Shown: piece by piece, positions 23,169 to 33,275 of the stretch
How the letters are laid out: every line of letters begins with the position of its first letter
Numbering within the stretch: position 1 is the stretch's first letter
Source: Steinernema hermaphroditum
Taxonomy: Eukaryota; Nematoda; Chromadorea; Rhabditida; Steinernematidae
Assembly: GCA_030435675.1 (NCBI GenBank)
Contig: CM059622.1
Location: 14,074,001-14,138,000, forward strand
Reading direction: 5' to 3'
Length of the DNA: 64,000 bases
The notes under the pieces: generated by a model
Database searches by the model: none
Told to the model about the DNA's origin: nothing
The model's input: the letters and a program-made list of their open reading frames with translations, nothing else
Position numbers and translations under genes: made by a program

Positions 23169-25240
23169 ATGGCCAACGTGCTTCGCTATGTGATTCTATT
23201 CATCTCACTCGTCTGTATGGCTTTTCTCATAGCCAACACAGTACTTTTCAATTTTACCGTCATTTGTATGAAGCCGAAGCAGGATGTTCAACAAGTCACG
23301 TTCGCTAATGGTATGTTGATGTTAAGGGTGTGAGTTGAGGTGGTTTTGTATGTAACAAGGATAGAGATTTCTTGATAAATTTGAAGGCATAAGGCCGCTT
23401 CGACTGTCCCCCAGGGGATCTGGACCATCCCCTGGGGAAAATGAGAAGGATTTGATGCCATTCACCATTCTGTCGTATGTCACTCCCTATGTGTGTTAGG
23501 GATTAGTGCGGCTCTCTTAAACGTATCGCTCGCCTGGCTCTCTCTCGCCTGATTCTGGCATCGGAAACCCGAACTCCCAGCTCACTCCAGAAGGGATGGT
23601 CCAGATCTCAGGGGGACAGTTGACATCCTAGCTCATTCCACAGGGGACGGCCGAAATCCCAAAGGGAACGGTTGTAGGTGAAAGGTCCTAGTCATGGTAC
23701 CGTAGCTTCTTCGCTATGCCACACTGAAATTAGGTCAAGAAAGAGATAGATGCCTTGATCTACAGATGAACTCATTCCTTCTTCTCCATTCCAGAATCGC
23801 GCTACTACACCCCGGACGAAGAAAGTTGGCTTCTTTCAAGCGTCGCCGTCGGCAGCATCATCGGAACATTCCCTTCCATCCACGCCACCGAAAAATTCGG
23901 CTTGAGGCGAAGCTTCGCCCTGTTCGGAATTCTCTCCGCAATGGCTACTGTAGCGATGCCTCTAGCGTCAGAGTACTTCTATGCCGTTGTGGGTGTCCGC
24001 TTCGTACAGGGATTCGCTAAGACCGCCGCGTTTGTCGCCATCGGCATCATTCCACACACTTGGGGAGGAATGAAGCAGAAGGGACTCTTTGTTTCCATGC
24101 TCACTTGCAGCTATCAGGTATGTCAAACTTTTAGTTATTTCTCCAAATGTGTAATGTTTCCAGTTGGGACCTTTTTTCGCCACATCCGCTTCGGGTTTCT
24201 TCTGCTCATCGACATACGGTTGGGAGTGGGTCTATTACACGTTTGGAATCGCCACTCTGATCTGCTTTATCGTTTTCTTTGTCGTCTACACTAACTCGCC
24301 CTATAAAAACCGGTAACAGAACTACGGTAGCCGACCTAGTGACATCATCGCTCATTTCAGGTTTGCCCAATTCAACGCTGTTCTTCCGCTTACTCCGACA
24401 GGAGAAAAGCCTCTCACCCATGAGCATCCGAAACTCCAGAAGACTCGTGCTGATGTGCCGTATAAGGCGATCGCAAAGTCGTTCTCCGTTTGGGGCATTA
24501 TGTCCACAGGATTGGGTGATGCCTTGGGTTACCAGATCTTCTTCTTATACGGGCCTATCTATGTCAATAAGGTGAGCGGACTGGGGTCAAATTGATCTGA
24601 GGTAAAGGCTAAAATAGAAGCAAGGGATCTACCTGAAATCGCCTTTCTCGTATAAAATCTCACCCATTCACAGATCCTCGGATTCGACATAGCCGACACG
24701 GGTGTCCTCGCCTCAACTCCCTATCTCATCTCCATCGCCACCAAATTCTTCGGCGGCATCTTCCTCGATAAAGCATCCTGCATTAGTGACCACGTCCGAG
24801 TCATTCTCTTCACTGTGATCTCACAGCTCGGTATGGCCATTAGCTTCATGCTGCTTACTATGCTCAAATCGGACACCCCTATCTTGGCTCAGGCAGTGTT
24901 CACGCTTACGGTAGTCGTAAGTGGTCTTCACCACATCGGAATCATGAGTGGAAGTCATATGGTAGGTAAATGAGTCCACCATTCGGTACATAACATGAAT
25001 GATTTTGTCCAGGTCGCTCAACAATACACCCATATCCTTTCCTCTGGAGTCGCCGCCTTAGACAGTTCAACCGGACTTCTCCTGCCCCACCTGGTGGCCT
25101 TGGTGGCGCCGCATTACAGCCACGATGAGTGGTCGCACCTCTTCTATGGGATCGTGGCCGTACTCCTCGTCACAAACGTGTCGTTTGTTTTGATGACAAA
25201 GCTGAGGCCAGCAAAATGGACCCAAACGCTTCCTCAATGA
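23169..25240 (+). CDS. SLC17-like MFS transporter M4
   Basis: Six exons: 23169-23310, 23795-24117, 24164-24312, 24361-24571, 24674-24961 and 25013-25240, about 446 residues. Two family introns are missing exactly: intron 2 (RFVQGFAKTAAFV reads through) and intron 7 (SHDEWSHLFY reads through). Signature segments are LFNFTVICM, TPDEESWLL, HTWGGMKQKGLF, YGWEWVYYTFG, SVWGIMSTGLGDA, LYGPIYVNK and VAQQYTHILSS. The central cytoplasmic loop is longer than in M1 (TPTGEKPLTHEHPKLQKTRA). AATAAA lies at about 25,300. Like its neighbours it should be a twelve-helix secondary carrier; the substrate is not predictable from these motifs. Confidence 0.86.
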
Positions 25241-26424
25241 GGGAGAGATGCGTTGGACAACGAAGTAGTCTTACTTCTGCCGCTTCACTGTTGACTTTAA
25301 ATAAAGTCGCTATTTCCATTGTGGGCTACACAAATATACGTGCTCACTGGATAAAAAAGAGGTTCGTTAGCACCAAAAGCCTATTGCCCCCGCAACACTG
25401 TTGATGTCTGCATTGGGGAGCCAAAAGCTTCATGGATATTAATTTCCATGTTGGCTTCCAATGTCGCTTTTACATTTGGGATGGAAAATAGTAGCAAGAT
25501 GATGATTCTAATCGGTTAATACTTGATCGTTATAAACACACAGATGCGTATCATAGTGTTGAGAAAGTGCAATAAGCAAGACCATTTTAATAATTTGTAC
25601 AAGCTACAACCTAAGAACTGTTTTTTATCAAGGACTGCTCAGCGATCGGCCACACCTTGAGGTGTGTGTTGTATTGGAAAAAATGACTGAACTGAAAAAC
25701 AAATGTAGCGCGCGAAACTGGAACGGAGTTTGCATCTAATGCAGTTTGTTGTCCTTGAAAAGTGCAGCTGGCGAACAGAGAACTATTTCATGTTTTGTTC
25801 GCAAATAAAAAAATAACCCTAAGGGAGGCCAGCGTCGTTTTGTACGACAGTAGCGAGCATGTCTAGATGGCGCCCTCCCCCGAAAAGGTACAGTCAAAAA
25901 TGTTCAGTAGGTACTAAGCCTTTTTGTGGTTATGCTAAAGCATATATCGAATGGAGGTTCAAACGAAGTGGTCAGTATAATCCTGGAATGAACTTAATTT
26001 ATTTCCACTCTTGTGTTTTTTAGATTCTCTGACGCAACGACTGCAGACGAGAAGGACGATCAACGTTTCATAAAGTTGTGTCTATCTTTCTGCACCCCAC
26101 TATTCTTACAGTCAAGTATTTTTACAGGCGGTTCAGTGAGTGCAAAAACCAAAACACACCTATCGCCTGCAGCTAGACGCATCTAGACGAGGAAGTACAA
26201 GTACGAGAGAAAGAAATTCTCAATTAGTTTTTTCCCTTCAAAAGTGCAAACGCGTCGATTGCACTGGGGCGCAACGCAACAGTAAATGTGCTAAAGTAAT
26301 GAGTGTCAAGAAGAACAGGTTTTTGTGTTCCAAGAACACACAAATCACAAAAAAACTTCCTTCTTCTTGTTTAAGTAGTAGTATCGTTTTCTACTCCACT
26401 CCAGTACCGTAAACCTCCTCCGCC
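25241..26424. other. Spacer between M4 and M5
   Basis: Nothing coding was recognised. AATAAA for M4 lies at about 25,300, and a T/A-rich leader precedes M5. The small open frame at 26,140-26,412 has no supporting features. Confidence 0.4.
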
Positions 26425-29400
26425 ATGGAAGCCCTTCGGAACTCTGTCCTGTTTCTCACTTTGATATGCATGTCTATCCACTATGCGAACACAGTGTTGT
26501 TCAACTTCACTGTTATTTGCATGGAGCCTCAGGACAAGAGTGGCAACAGTAGGGATAGGCCACCAAGAACCTGACATCATATGATATTTCAGATACAAAA
26601 GTGTTCACTCCTGTGGAAGAAGGATGGATCCTCTCGATGATCTCAGTTGGTGCCATTGTTGGCACATTTCCATCGATCTACATCACCAAACAGATCGGCC
26701 TTAGAATGAGCTTCACGCTTTCGGGATACGTATCGGCGATAGCGACCATGTTCATGCCGCTCGCTTCGGTGAACTTCTACTGGATTCTGGTCGTCCGATT
26801 CGTTCAGGTAGTTACTTTAACAAAGCGATACCCACAAGTTGCGCCTTGAGGCTGTACTGGAACGTTCCTAGTTCAGACATATGATGGTTTTTTTTTGTGT
26901 GAAAAACTATTTAAAGTGGCTTGAAAATTTGTGGACGGAAATCCACGTTTCCATCACTCCAACGATCAAAATGGAAAACAATTTAATTTGAAATTCGCCA
27001 GCTCTTAAGTCGTAGAAGTAGCTGTTTTTGTGTTTCGTGTAGTTTTATGTTCAGTTCAGTCTTTTTATGTTGTTTCGTATCAGCGTACGCAGGCTTCTAA
27101 GCAATGAAGAGGCTGAATCCGGAAGTAGCGTTATGGTGGGGCTCAGCAGGCGGATCGTAAACGTAAACCCATCATCAAATCGGCTGGGGCGCAGACAGCG
27201 GATCCTCAGTTTGTGGATGGGTGATCGGACGGTGCTGACGGTCCTCTTAGCGAGATGCGGCTCAGTATTAGGCTATAGGCATTCTACTGCATTTTATTTC
27301 AAATGAAAGACAAATTGTCAAGGAAGCTATCAGCATCTTTCGCATTTTTCGAGGGGAGAACTGTTTCTCCCCGTGGTTGTTCTAGACGCTTCAGACGTTT
27401 TTGATGCAGACACATGATGGGTTTCCTGATTGAAAAGATATATATAAAGTGAGTAGCAAATTTAATTGGGTGGAAATCTATGTTCCCATAAGTCCAACGA
27501 TCGCACGACGGAGAACAATTCATCACGTTTTAAGCCTTAGAAGTACCTGTTTTTATGTCTCATGTGGGCCAGTCCTCCTTTCTAGCTCTAGCTTTTTATC
27601 CCAGGCCGTCACCACAGTATTCATTGCTAAGTATGCGCGTTTTACTGCATTTTATTAAAAATAAAAGACAAATTGTCAAGGTAAGCTATCAACAATTTTC
27701 GATGGGACTATACTCGTGGTGGGAAACGGCAGACGGATGAGCGAACGAAGCTTTGATTTTGATGGGTGTAGCAAAGTTATAGACTTTGGCGAAAAACGTG
27801 GTGTTCGCTTCTGTGCCAAATGGATAAAGTGGGTCCGAGGAGACGAAAGTCCGACGCAGTGGAGTCGTCTCACACTTAGTAGGTTCTAGTGCTGTTTGAG
27901 TGTTTGGGTCGGATGTCAGGTTCATGGATACCATCGCTCCGCTGACGCTTTCACAAGAGATCGAGAATTCTACGTTGACGTTCTTCTAAACAGCATGATT
28001 TGCAATTTTAACTTCTTCTTAACCTTATAAGGCACGCTGAAGAAATAGATCTCCTTAATATGCTTGTCTTTCTCGTCGTCGGCGTCCAGTTTGAAGGTAA
28101 AGATAAAGTCAACCGCCAGTTCATCTAAATCGCTCTACCATCATCGTTTTTAATAATACAACTCTTCTTACATCGACAGGGCGTTCCATTCTTCGGGTCG
28201 CCGACGTACTTGCGCTCGCATGTTTCACATTTGGGTCCGGCGACGCCTTTCGCTGTGCAGTAGCATTCCCCTGTTTGGGGGTTGCATGTTGCGTTGGGGT
28301 CCAAACATTCACATTCTATACAAAAATCAACATGAAGCTGAACTGGATCGAATGTAGCTAAGGTGGAAAAGTAGGTGAGGGTTCCGGAATGGTTCCGCAT
28401 AGTGGGAAAATTCGGCAGATTGCGGGACTTCAAAATGCTTTTTATAGATCTACTAGGACTTAAGCGTATTAGGTATGTTTAAGCAGCTCGAAAGAAACCA
28501 ATTGAATACGGGAAATGCTAGCCTCCACACATCAAGGATAGACAAAATGAGCCCTGAATATCCCAGACGGATTTACCCGCATTAAAATGCACCTGTTTCG
28601 AGCTCAGAATTGTGCTTTGAGTTTAACATATAACCCCTGCCTTGCCGGTCACAGAACAATGATGTTTCTGCTTAGCTTTTTTAGGTTTAGGCGCTCCAAT
28701 TTGGAGTGGGGTTGGATTTGAGTAGAAATGTTCGCTCTATCTGGTCTTTTATTTTATAGAGAAAAGAACATACTTATGCATTGATCCCCATTTTCGGGAT
28801 TAGTGTAGAATCCGGGAGCACATGGAGCTGTAGGCTTGCGTACGGCAAATAATGTATGAACGTGAAGAAATAGCAGTACAAGAGTTATGAAATAGAAGTG
28901 GCAACTTATTGACGGCACCATGTCAAAAGCAACGCAAGTTGGCGACTGACGAGCGTCAAAAGAATTGATCGCTTTCCACGGAGCACGGAGCACCTGTCGA
29001 AAACAAACAGCCGCCCATCGGCAAACTGGGACTGCTGTGGAAGGAACTTATTTAGTGAGCAACTCGCACGTAATGAGACATCATCATTAGAGCAAGGTTT
29101 GCCTGAGCCCTACACAGATTGTCCTGGCAAAGAGCGATCTAAGACGATCAATACTCATTCAATAATGGAAGGAATGATAGTTTACTTCATAACTCAAACA
29201 AAGACTTATGTGTGCACTACCAACCGGAGAAGATCTCACTTTTACCCATCCATATTTAGGGCTTTGCCATGGCGTTCGCCAACTTGGCTTGTGGAGCTGT
29301 GCCAACAACCTGGGGAAAAGCCACATCGAAGGCTTTGTTCGTTTCCATTCTCACATGCAGCTATCAGGTACTATCTCTCTTTGCACTCCCTTCTTTAGAT

Positions 29401-30539
29401 CCCGTGTTCAGCTGGGACCAATGTCCGCTATGTTGAACGCCAGCTACATGTGCACATCCACTTTGGGATGGCAGGCCGTCTATTACCTATACGGCATTCT
29501 AACAATCGCCATCTTTACCGTCTTCTTTGTCGTCTACTCGAACACCCCTCATAAGAACTGGTCAGTCACTGTCTGTTGGACTTTTATTAATGCATGACTT
29601 AGGATGACACCGAAGAAAGTCGCTCCCGTTTGCGACAATAATGCTCCAAAAGTGTCCCAAAAGAAGCAGGTTATCCCATATGGAAAGATGGTGACAACGG
29701 GATCAGTGTGGGGTATCATCGTGAGTGCTTTCGCTGACTCCATCGGCTATGAAATCTTTCTTCTCTATGGGCCTATTTACGTCAACACTGTAAGTTCTAT
29801 TTCGCATCGAATACTCTAAAAACTCTATTTACAGGTCGTTAAAACAGAAATCCAACAGACAGGAGTCCTCGCTGCCCTCCCCTACCTCATCGCCATGATC
29901 ATCAAGCCCGTCACTGGGGTGTTCCTCGACAAGGCAGTTTGTGTTAGTGACTACACGCGGTACATCTTCTTCACCGGAATTGTGGAAATCGTTGGCTGTA
30001 TCGGATTCTTCGCGCTGACGTTAACGTCATCAAACATGACATGTTTGGCTGTGGCCCTCTTTACGATCATCACTATTCTTAGTGTCCATAACGTTGGACT
30101 GATGAATATCAGCCAGATTGTAAGTGCTCTATCACATCATGATCTACGGAAAAACAGCTCTTTTCTCAATCCTTTCTGAACTAGACAAAACTTGCTACGT
30201 GTCTGTTTTAGGTGGCCCAACAATACACTCATGTGTTATCGTCTATTATCGCCGCACAAAATAGTGTCGTTGGTCTTATCCTTCCTCCGGTGGTTGCCTT
30301 CTGCGTACCTCACTATGAGAGAGGCGAGGTACATCATCTGTTCAAAGAACAAGGACCAACTACATTTCTTTCAGTGGACAGCCGTATTCTACGGTATCTG
30401 CTCCGTACTCATCGTCGCCAACATCATCTTTATTACTTTTACTAAAGCTCGAGGAGCGCCATTCACTCAGGTCGCGCCGAGAAATGAGTCCAGCACTGAA
30501 GATATTAAACAGTCGGAGTACGATGCATACGATATGTGA
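26425..30539 (+). CDS. SLC17-like MFS transporter M5, host of a nested gene
   Basis: Eight exons: 26425-26548, 26593-26807, 29260-29367, 29412-29560, 29603-29789, 29835-30119, 30212-30328 and 30375-30539, about 449 residues. All seven family introns are kept. Intron 2 is 2,452 bp and contains the attractin-like gene on the other strand and a duplicated segment. Signature segments are LFNFTVICM, TPVEEGWIL, TWGKATSKALF, LGWQAVYYLYG, SVWGIIVSAFADS, LYGPIYVNT and VAQQYTHVLSS. The first two exons are very similar to those of M6, and both use W (KNWM) where most copies have R at the exon 4/5 junction. That makes M5 and M6 a recent pair. AATAAA lies at 30,546, and YG2 starts 225 bases downstream. 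Confidence 0.85.
26870..27705. repeat. Tandem duplication overlapping the 3' end of the attractin-like gene
   Basis: Copy 1 at about 26,870-27,345 and copy 2 at about 27,405-27,705 share ordered landmarks: CAGACA.ATGATGG, GGAAATC.A.GTT.CCAT, TCCAACGATC, TAGAAGTA.CTGTTTTT, and ACTGCATTTTATT followed by AAAGACAAATTGTCAAGG and AAGCTATCA. Copy 2 covers the stop codon and 3' flank of the nested gene, so copy 1 is a decayed duplicate of that 3' end. Copy 1 is longer because of extra sequence at about 27,090-27,270. Confidence 0.6.
27689..28921 (-). CDS. Small secreted attractin-like protein, nested in M5 intron 2
   Basis: Four exons on the minus strand: 28921-28774, 28315-28172, 28124-28024 and 27985-27689, joining to about 229 residues. 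Residues 1-26 are a signal peptide (FYFITLVLLFLHVHTLFA). Then come a short Cys segment (APGFYTNPENGDQCI), one laminin-type EGF module (KCECLDPNATCNPQTGECYC, KGVAGPKCETC, YVGDPKNGTPCRY) and a globular part ending with NTTFFAKVYNFATPIKIK. The order and wording match the membrane-proximal end of attractin (Kelch/CUB/EGF receptors; C. elegans tag-53), where CFCTTKGVKG and ITFFVYVSNFTWPIKIQ occur. Kelch, CUB and lectin parts and the transmembrane helix are absent; the frame stops at PIENC. Either a true mini-gene or a 5'/3'-truncated duplicate under its own start. Its role is unknown; attractins act in cell-surface signalling. Confidence 0.72.
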
Positions 30540-30705
30540 TCGATTAATAAAGTTCCCAGTTTGATGAATAGAGTTAATAGTTGCAGAGATGTTAAAACAA
30601 GACACAGCTCACATTCTGTTGGATGCGCTGAAGCGTTTAACAATGCTATTGGAAAAAAAACGGAATAGCGGACTGTTACAACAGGTTCCAAGCATTCCTC
30701 AGCCT

Positions 30706-30733
30706 AGCGGTGACCTACTTTCCCGCATATAAC
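30706..30733 (+). promoter_or_regulatory. Conserved TATA promoter block of YG2
   Basis: AGCGGTGACCTACTTTCCC then GCATATAA; TATAA at 30,728-30,732 lies 33 bases before the ATG. The upstream flank ACAGGTTCCAAGC is shared with YG3. A CTCCTCAG acceptor-like site lies between TATA and start in all four copies. Confidence 0.7.
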
Positions 30734-30764
30734 TCCTCTATCGCTCCTCAGATCCACAGTCGCC

Positions 30765-31136
30765 ATGTCCTCTCTTCGTCTCCTCGCCGCCCTCTCCGCC
30801 TTCGTCGTTGCCTCGACGATCGCCGATGGCTTCTTCCCCCACGCAGGCTACGGGGGATACGGCTGGGGCGCCGCTCCCCACTACGGACACGGCTACGGTC
30901 AAGGATACGGTAGCCAGCAGGGCTACGGTGGCAACAAAGGATTCGCCGACAAGTTCGCCCAGGGAGAGAAGTCCGACTGGTCGAACTACAACTACGGAGG
31001 CCACGAGAAGCACGCCGCCGGAGACGCCTACGGAAAGGAACACGCCGACGGGTACGGTAGCGCTCACGGACATGACGCCGGATATGGATACGGTGCCCCC
31101 CACGGATACGGATATGGACCTAGCAAGCTCTGGTGA
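30765..31136 (+). CDS. Secreted Gly/Tyr-rich peptide YG2
   Basis: Single exon, 123 residues, signal peptide at 1-20 (LRLLAALSAFVVASTIA). It is the most diverged copy in its first mature block: FFPHAGYGGYGW, then HYGHGYGQGYGSQQGYGGNKGF, with N where the other copies have D. The middle and C-terminal parts are otherwise as in YG1, ending GPSKLW. It lies 225 bases after M5 and 137 bases before a tRNA-Cys gene. AATAAA-rich sequence follows the stop. Confidence 0.82.
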   Translation: MSSLRLLAALSAFVVASTIADGFFPHAGYGGYGWGAAPHYGHGYGQGYGSQQGYGGNKGFADKFAQGEKSDWSNYNYGGHEKHAAGDAYGKEHADGYGSAHGHDAGYGYGAPHGYGYGPSKLW

Positions 31137-31273
31137 ATTATGTAAAATTTCTAAACATACGTGAAAATATAAAAAATAAATAATATTCCACAAATTTTAG
31201 AACACTCAACAAAGCATTTGATATTGTTATGTTATGAAGACTCAACAAAGCATTCTCTCAGCGATTCAAGCGT

Positions 31274-31345
31274 GGGGGCATAGCTCAGTGGCAGAGCATT
31301 CGACTGCAGATCGAGAGGTCACCGGTTCAAATCCGGTTGCTCCCT
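31274..31345 (+). tRNA. tRNA-Cys (anticodon GCA), copy 1
   Basis: 72 bases without intron. The acceptor stem GGGGGCA pairs with TGCTCCC (one G-T pair), the D stem is GCTC/GAGC, the anticodon stem TTCGA/TCGAG encloses loop CTGCAGA with anticodon GCA, and the T stem ACCGG/CCGGT encloses TTCAAAT. The CCA end is not encoded, as expected in eukaryotes. It sits 137 bases downstream of YG2 and is identical to the copy at 36,364. Confidence 0.93.
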
Positions 31346-31459
31346 ATGTTTTTTGTCTTCATTATCTGCCATTTTATAGGTATTAATGTAGTTGAATTAC
31401 TGATGGATATACTAAGGCTGGCTGGTTCACAACATCGCCTAGAGAATACGGATTTGTCT

Positions 31460-31941
31460 CGCCAAGTGAGCACCCTGAAGCTGTCCCAGAAGGCCCAGAA
31501 TATTTTTTATAAGGAAATGCTTATGAGCGGGTCATTAAGAGGAATCCTCATCAGTGCTTTTGGAAATTGCATCGGCTATTAAATGTATCTTCTGTACGGG
31601 CCAACCTTTGTTAATTACGGAATTCCTGGGCCGTATTTTTGGTGCTACTTCAAATTAGGCCATCAAATACACTCACGCCCAAAATAGAGCTGTTAGAATC
31701 GTTCTTCCGCCGGTAATTGCACTTTTCTTGCAGAAAAAGGAACTCAGTGAGGTGCTCATTGCCACAGCACGATACAGAAAAGTAATGGTATATTCAGTGG
31801 ACAGCGGTCTTCGATGGTATTTGCACCGTTGTCTCTAACGTAAACTTCATCGTCGATACAAGAGCTCGAGGAGCATCACTTAACCAAGTCAAGACTCGTA
31901 GTGATTCCACCATAAAGGAAAGCATAGAGATAGAACGATAA
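31460..31941 (+). pseudogene. Transporter pseudogene fragment (exons 5, 7 and 8)
   Basis: At 31,469-31,610 the frame reads KLSQKAQN ... GILISAFGNCIGY, then a stop, then MYLLYGPTFVN. This is exon 5 of an M6-like transporter with a nonsense codon in place of the E in GYEMYLLYGP. Exon 6 is absent. At about 31,665-31,760 a shortened exon 7 is seen (YTHAQNRAVRIVLPPVIA), and at about 31,797-31,941 exon 8 (WTAVFDGICTVVSNVNF ... KARGA-like RARGAS). Exons 1-4 are not present. The nearest relatives are M5 and M6. Together with the flanking YG2 and YG3 it marks a duplicated block. Confidence 0.75.
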
Positions 31942-32132
31942 GTAATGTCATAACAGAAGTTAACCGCAATAAATCAATAAATCAAAAAGTAATAAATTCA
32001 TCCAAAACTTAAAAAAGTAACCGTAGAAGATTAGTAAGTGTTGTGAGAGCACGATCGTGGCTTTCAGCTTAACTGTACAATTGAAAAAGGTGAAAAACGT
32101 GGAACGTTTAACAGGTTCCAAGCCTCTTAGCC

Positions 32133-32162
32133 CAGCGGTGACCTACTTTCCCCGCATATAAG
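32133..32162 (+). promoter_or_regulatory. Conserved TATA promoter block of YG3
   Basis: AGCGGTGACCTACTTTCCCC then GCATATAA; TATAA at 32,157-32,161 lies 33 bases before the ATG. ACAGGTTCCAAGC upstream is as in YG2. Confidence 0.7.
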
Positions 32163-32193
32163 TCCTCCATCGCTCCTCAGATCCACAGTCGCC

Positions 32194-32565
32194 ATGTCCT
32201 CCCTCCGTCTCCTCGCCGTCCTCTCCGCCTTCGTCGTCGCCTCGACGCTCGCCGACGGCTTCTTCCCCCACGGAGGCTATGGGGGCTACGGCTGGGGTGC
32301 CGCTCCCCACTACGGGCACAACTACGGTCGCGGGTACGGTAGTCAGCAGGGCTACGGTGGCGACAAAGGATTCGCCGACAAGTTCGCCCAGGGAGAGAAG
32401 TCCGACTGGTCGAACTACAACTACGGAGGCCACGAGAAGCACGCCGCCGGAGACGCCTACGGAAAGGAACACGCTGACGGGTACGGTAGCGCCCACGGAC
32501 ACGACGCTGGCTACGGATACGGTGCCCCCCACGGATACGGATATGGACCTAGCAAGCCATGGTGA
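32194..32565 (+). CDS. Secreted Gly/Tyr-rich peptide YG3
   Basis: Single exon, 123 residues, signal peptide at 1-20 (LRLLAVLSAFVVASTLA). It differs from YG1 mainly at HNYGRGYG in the first repeat block and at the end, GPSKPW. It follows the transporter pseudogene by 252 bases. Unlike YG2 and YG4 it has no tRNA-Cys downstream. Confidence 0.82.
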   Translation: MSSLRLLAVLSAFVVASTLADGFFPHGGYGGYGWGAAPHYGHNYGRGYGSQQGYGGDKGFADKFAQGEKSDWSNYNYGGHEKHAAGDAYGKEHADGYGSAHGHDAGYGYGAPHGYGYGPSKPW

Positions 32566-33275
32566 AAGATCTCAAGATAACCAATTCACTTAAAAAATGA
32601 ATAAATTTCATTTCAACATTGGTTTGTAAAAGACTTGGAAGACGAGACTCTCACTTCGAATTCATGTATAATGTAAAGAAAAAGTGCACAAAAGGAAAGG
32701 AGCGAAAGTTCACTTCCGGATAAATAAAACCAGTAACCCAACAGATCGTATTGTCCGTCTAAGGTGAAATCGATGGGCAAACGGCCGATTCAGCATGACA
32801 GGTACGCGAGGACAATCGCTATTGAAATCTTTCCCAAAAAAATGAAATGTTGATCAGCCTATTTTGATACCACGAAAAAGGTCAAATGGCATCGAAGCAT
32901 TATCAGTGTCCTTGGGTTGCGTCAGCTCGCAACACAGTGATCAAAGCAGACGTCTACTTTTTTCTAGTAGACCATCTTCAATACACCTACTGAGCGTCTG
33001 ACAATCGTACTTCTTGCTGCAAGGGTGATAAAATTTTTCGCGAACCGCTCGCAGTACTTTCAATTCCAGTTTAAACAGCGAACAAACGCACCACTTCTTG
33101 TTGCGAACGAAACACATTCGCAGTTCGTTTCAGGCTCGTGTTCACTTCCTTTTCAGTTTTCAAGGCCTACCATACTTAAGCTTAAAGATCTCATTTCATT
33201 TTTCGTCGGACTAGGGACTGGTTGCTAGCCAGTTCGTTGCAAATTTCCATCTCCGCTGCCTTACGCCTACCTATC
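32566..33275. other. Spacer between YG3 and M6
   Basis: 3' flank of YG3 (AATAAATTT) followed by the presumed M6 promoter. No tRNA relic was found in the place where YG2 and YG4 have one. Confidence 0.4.

Noticed and set aside
30738..31193. Long Val/Ser-rich open frame antisense to YG2, with equivalents opposite YG1, YG3 and YG4
   Set aside because: It is the mirror of Gly/Tyr codons in the real gene; it appears opposite every copy and lacks its own promoter or splice context.
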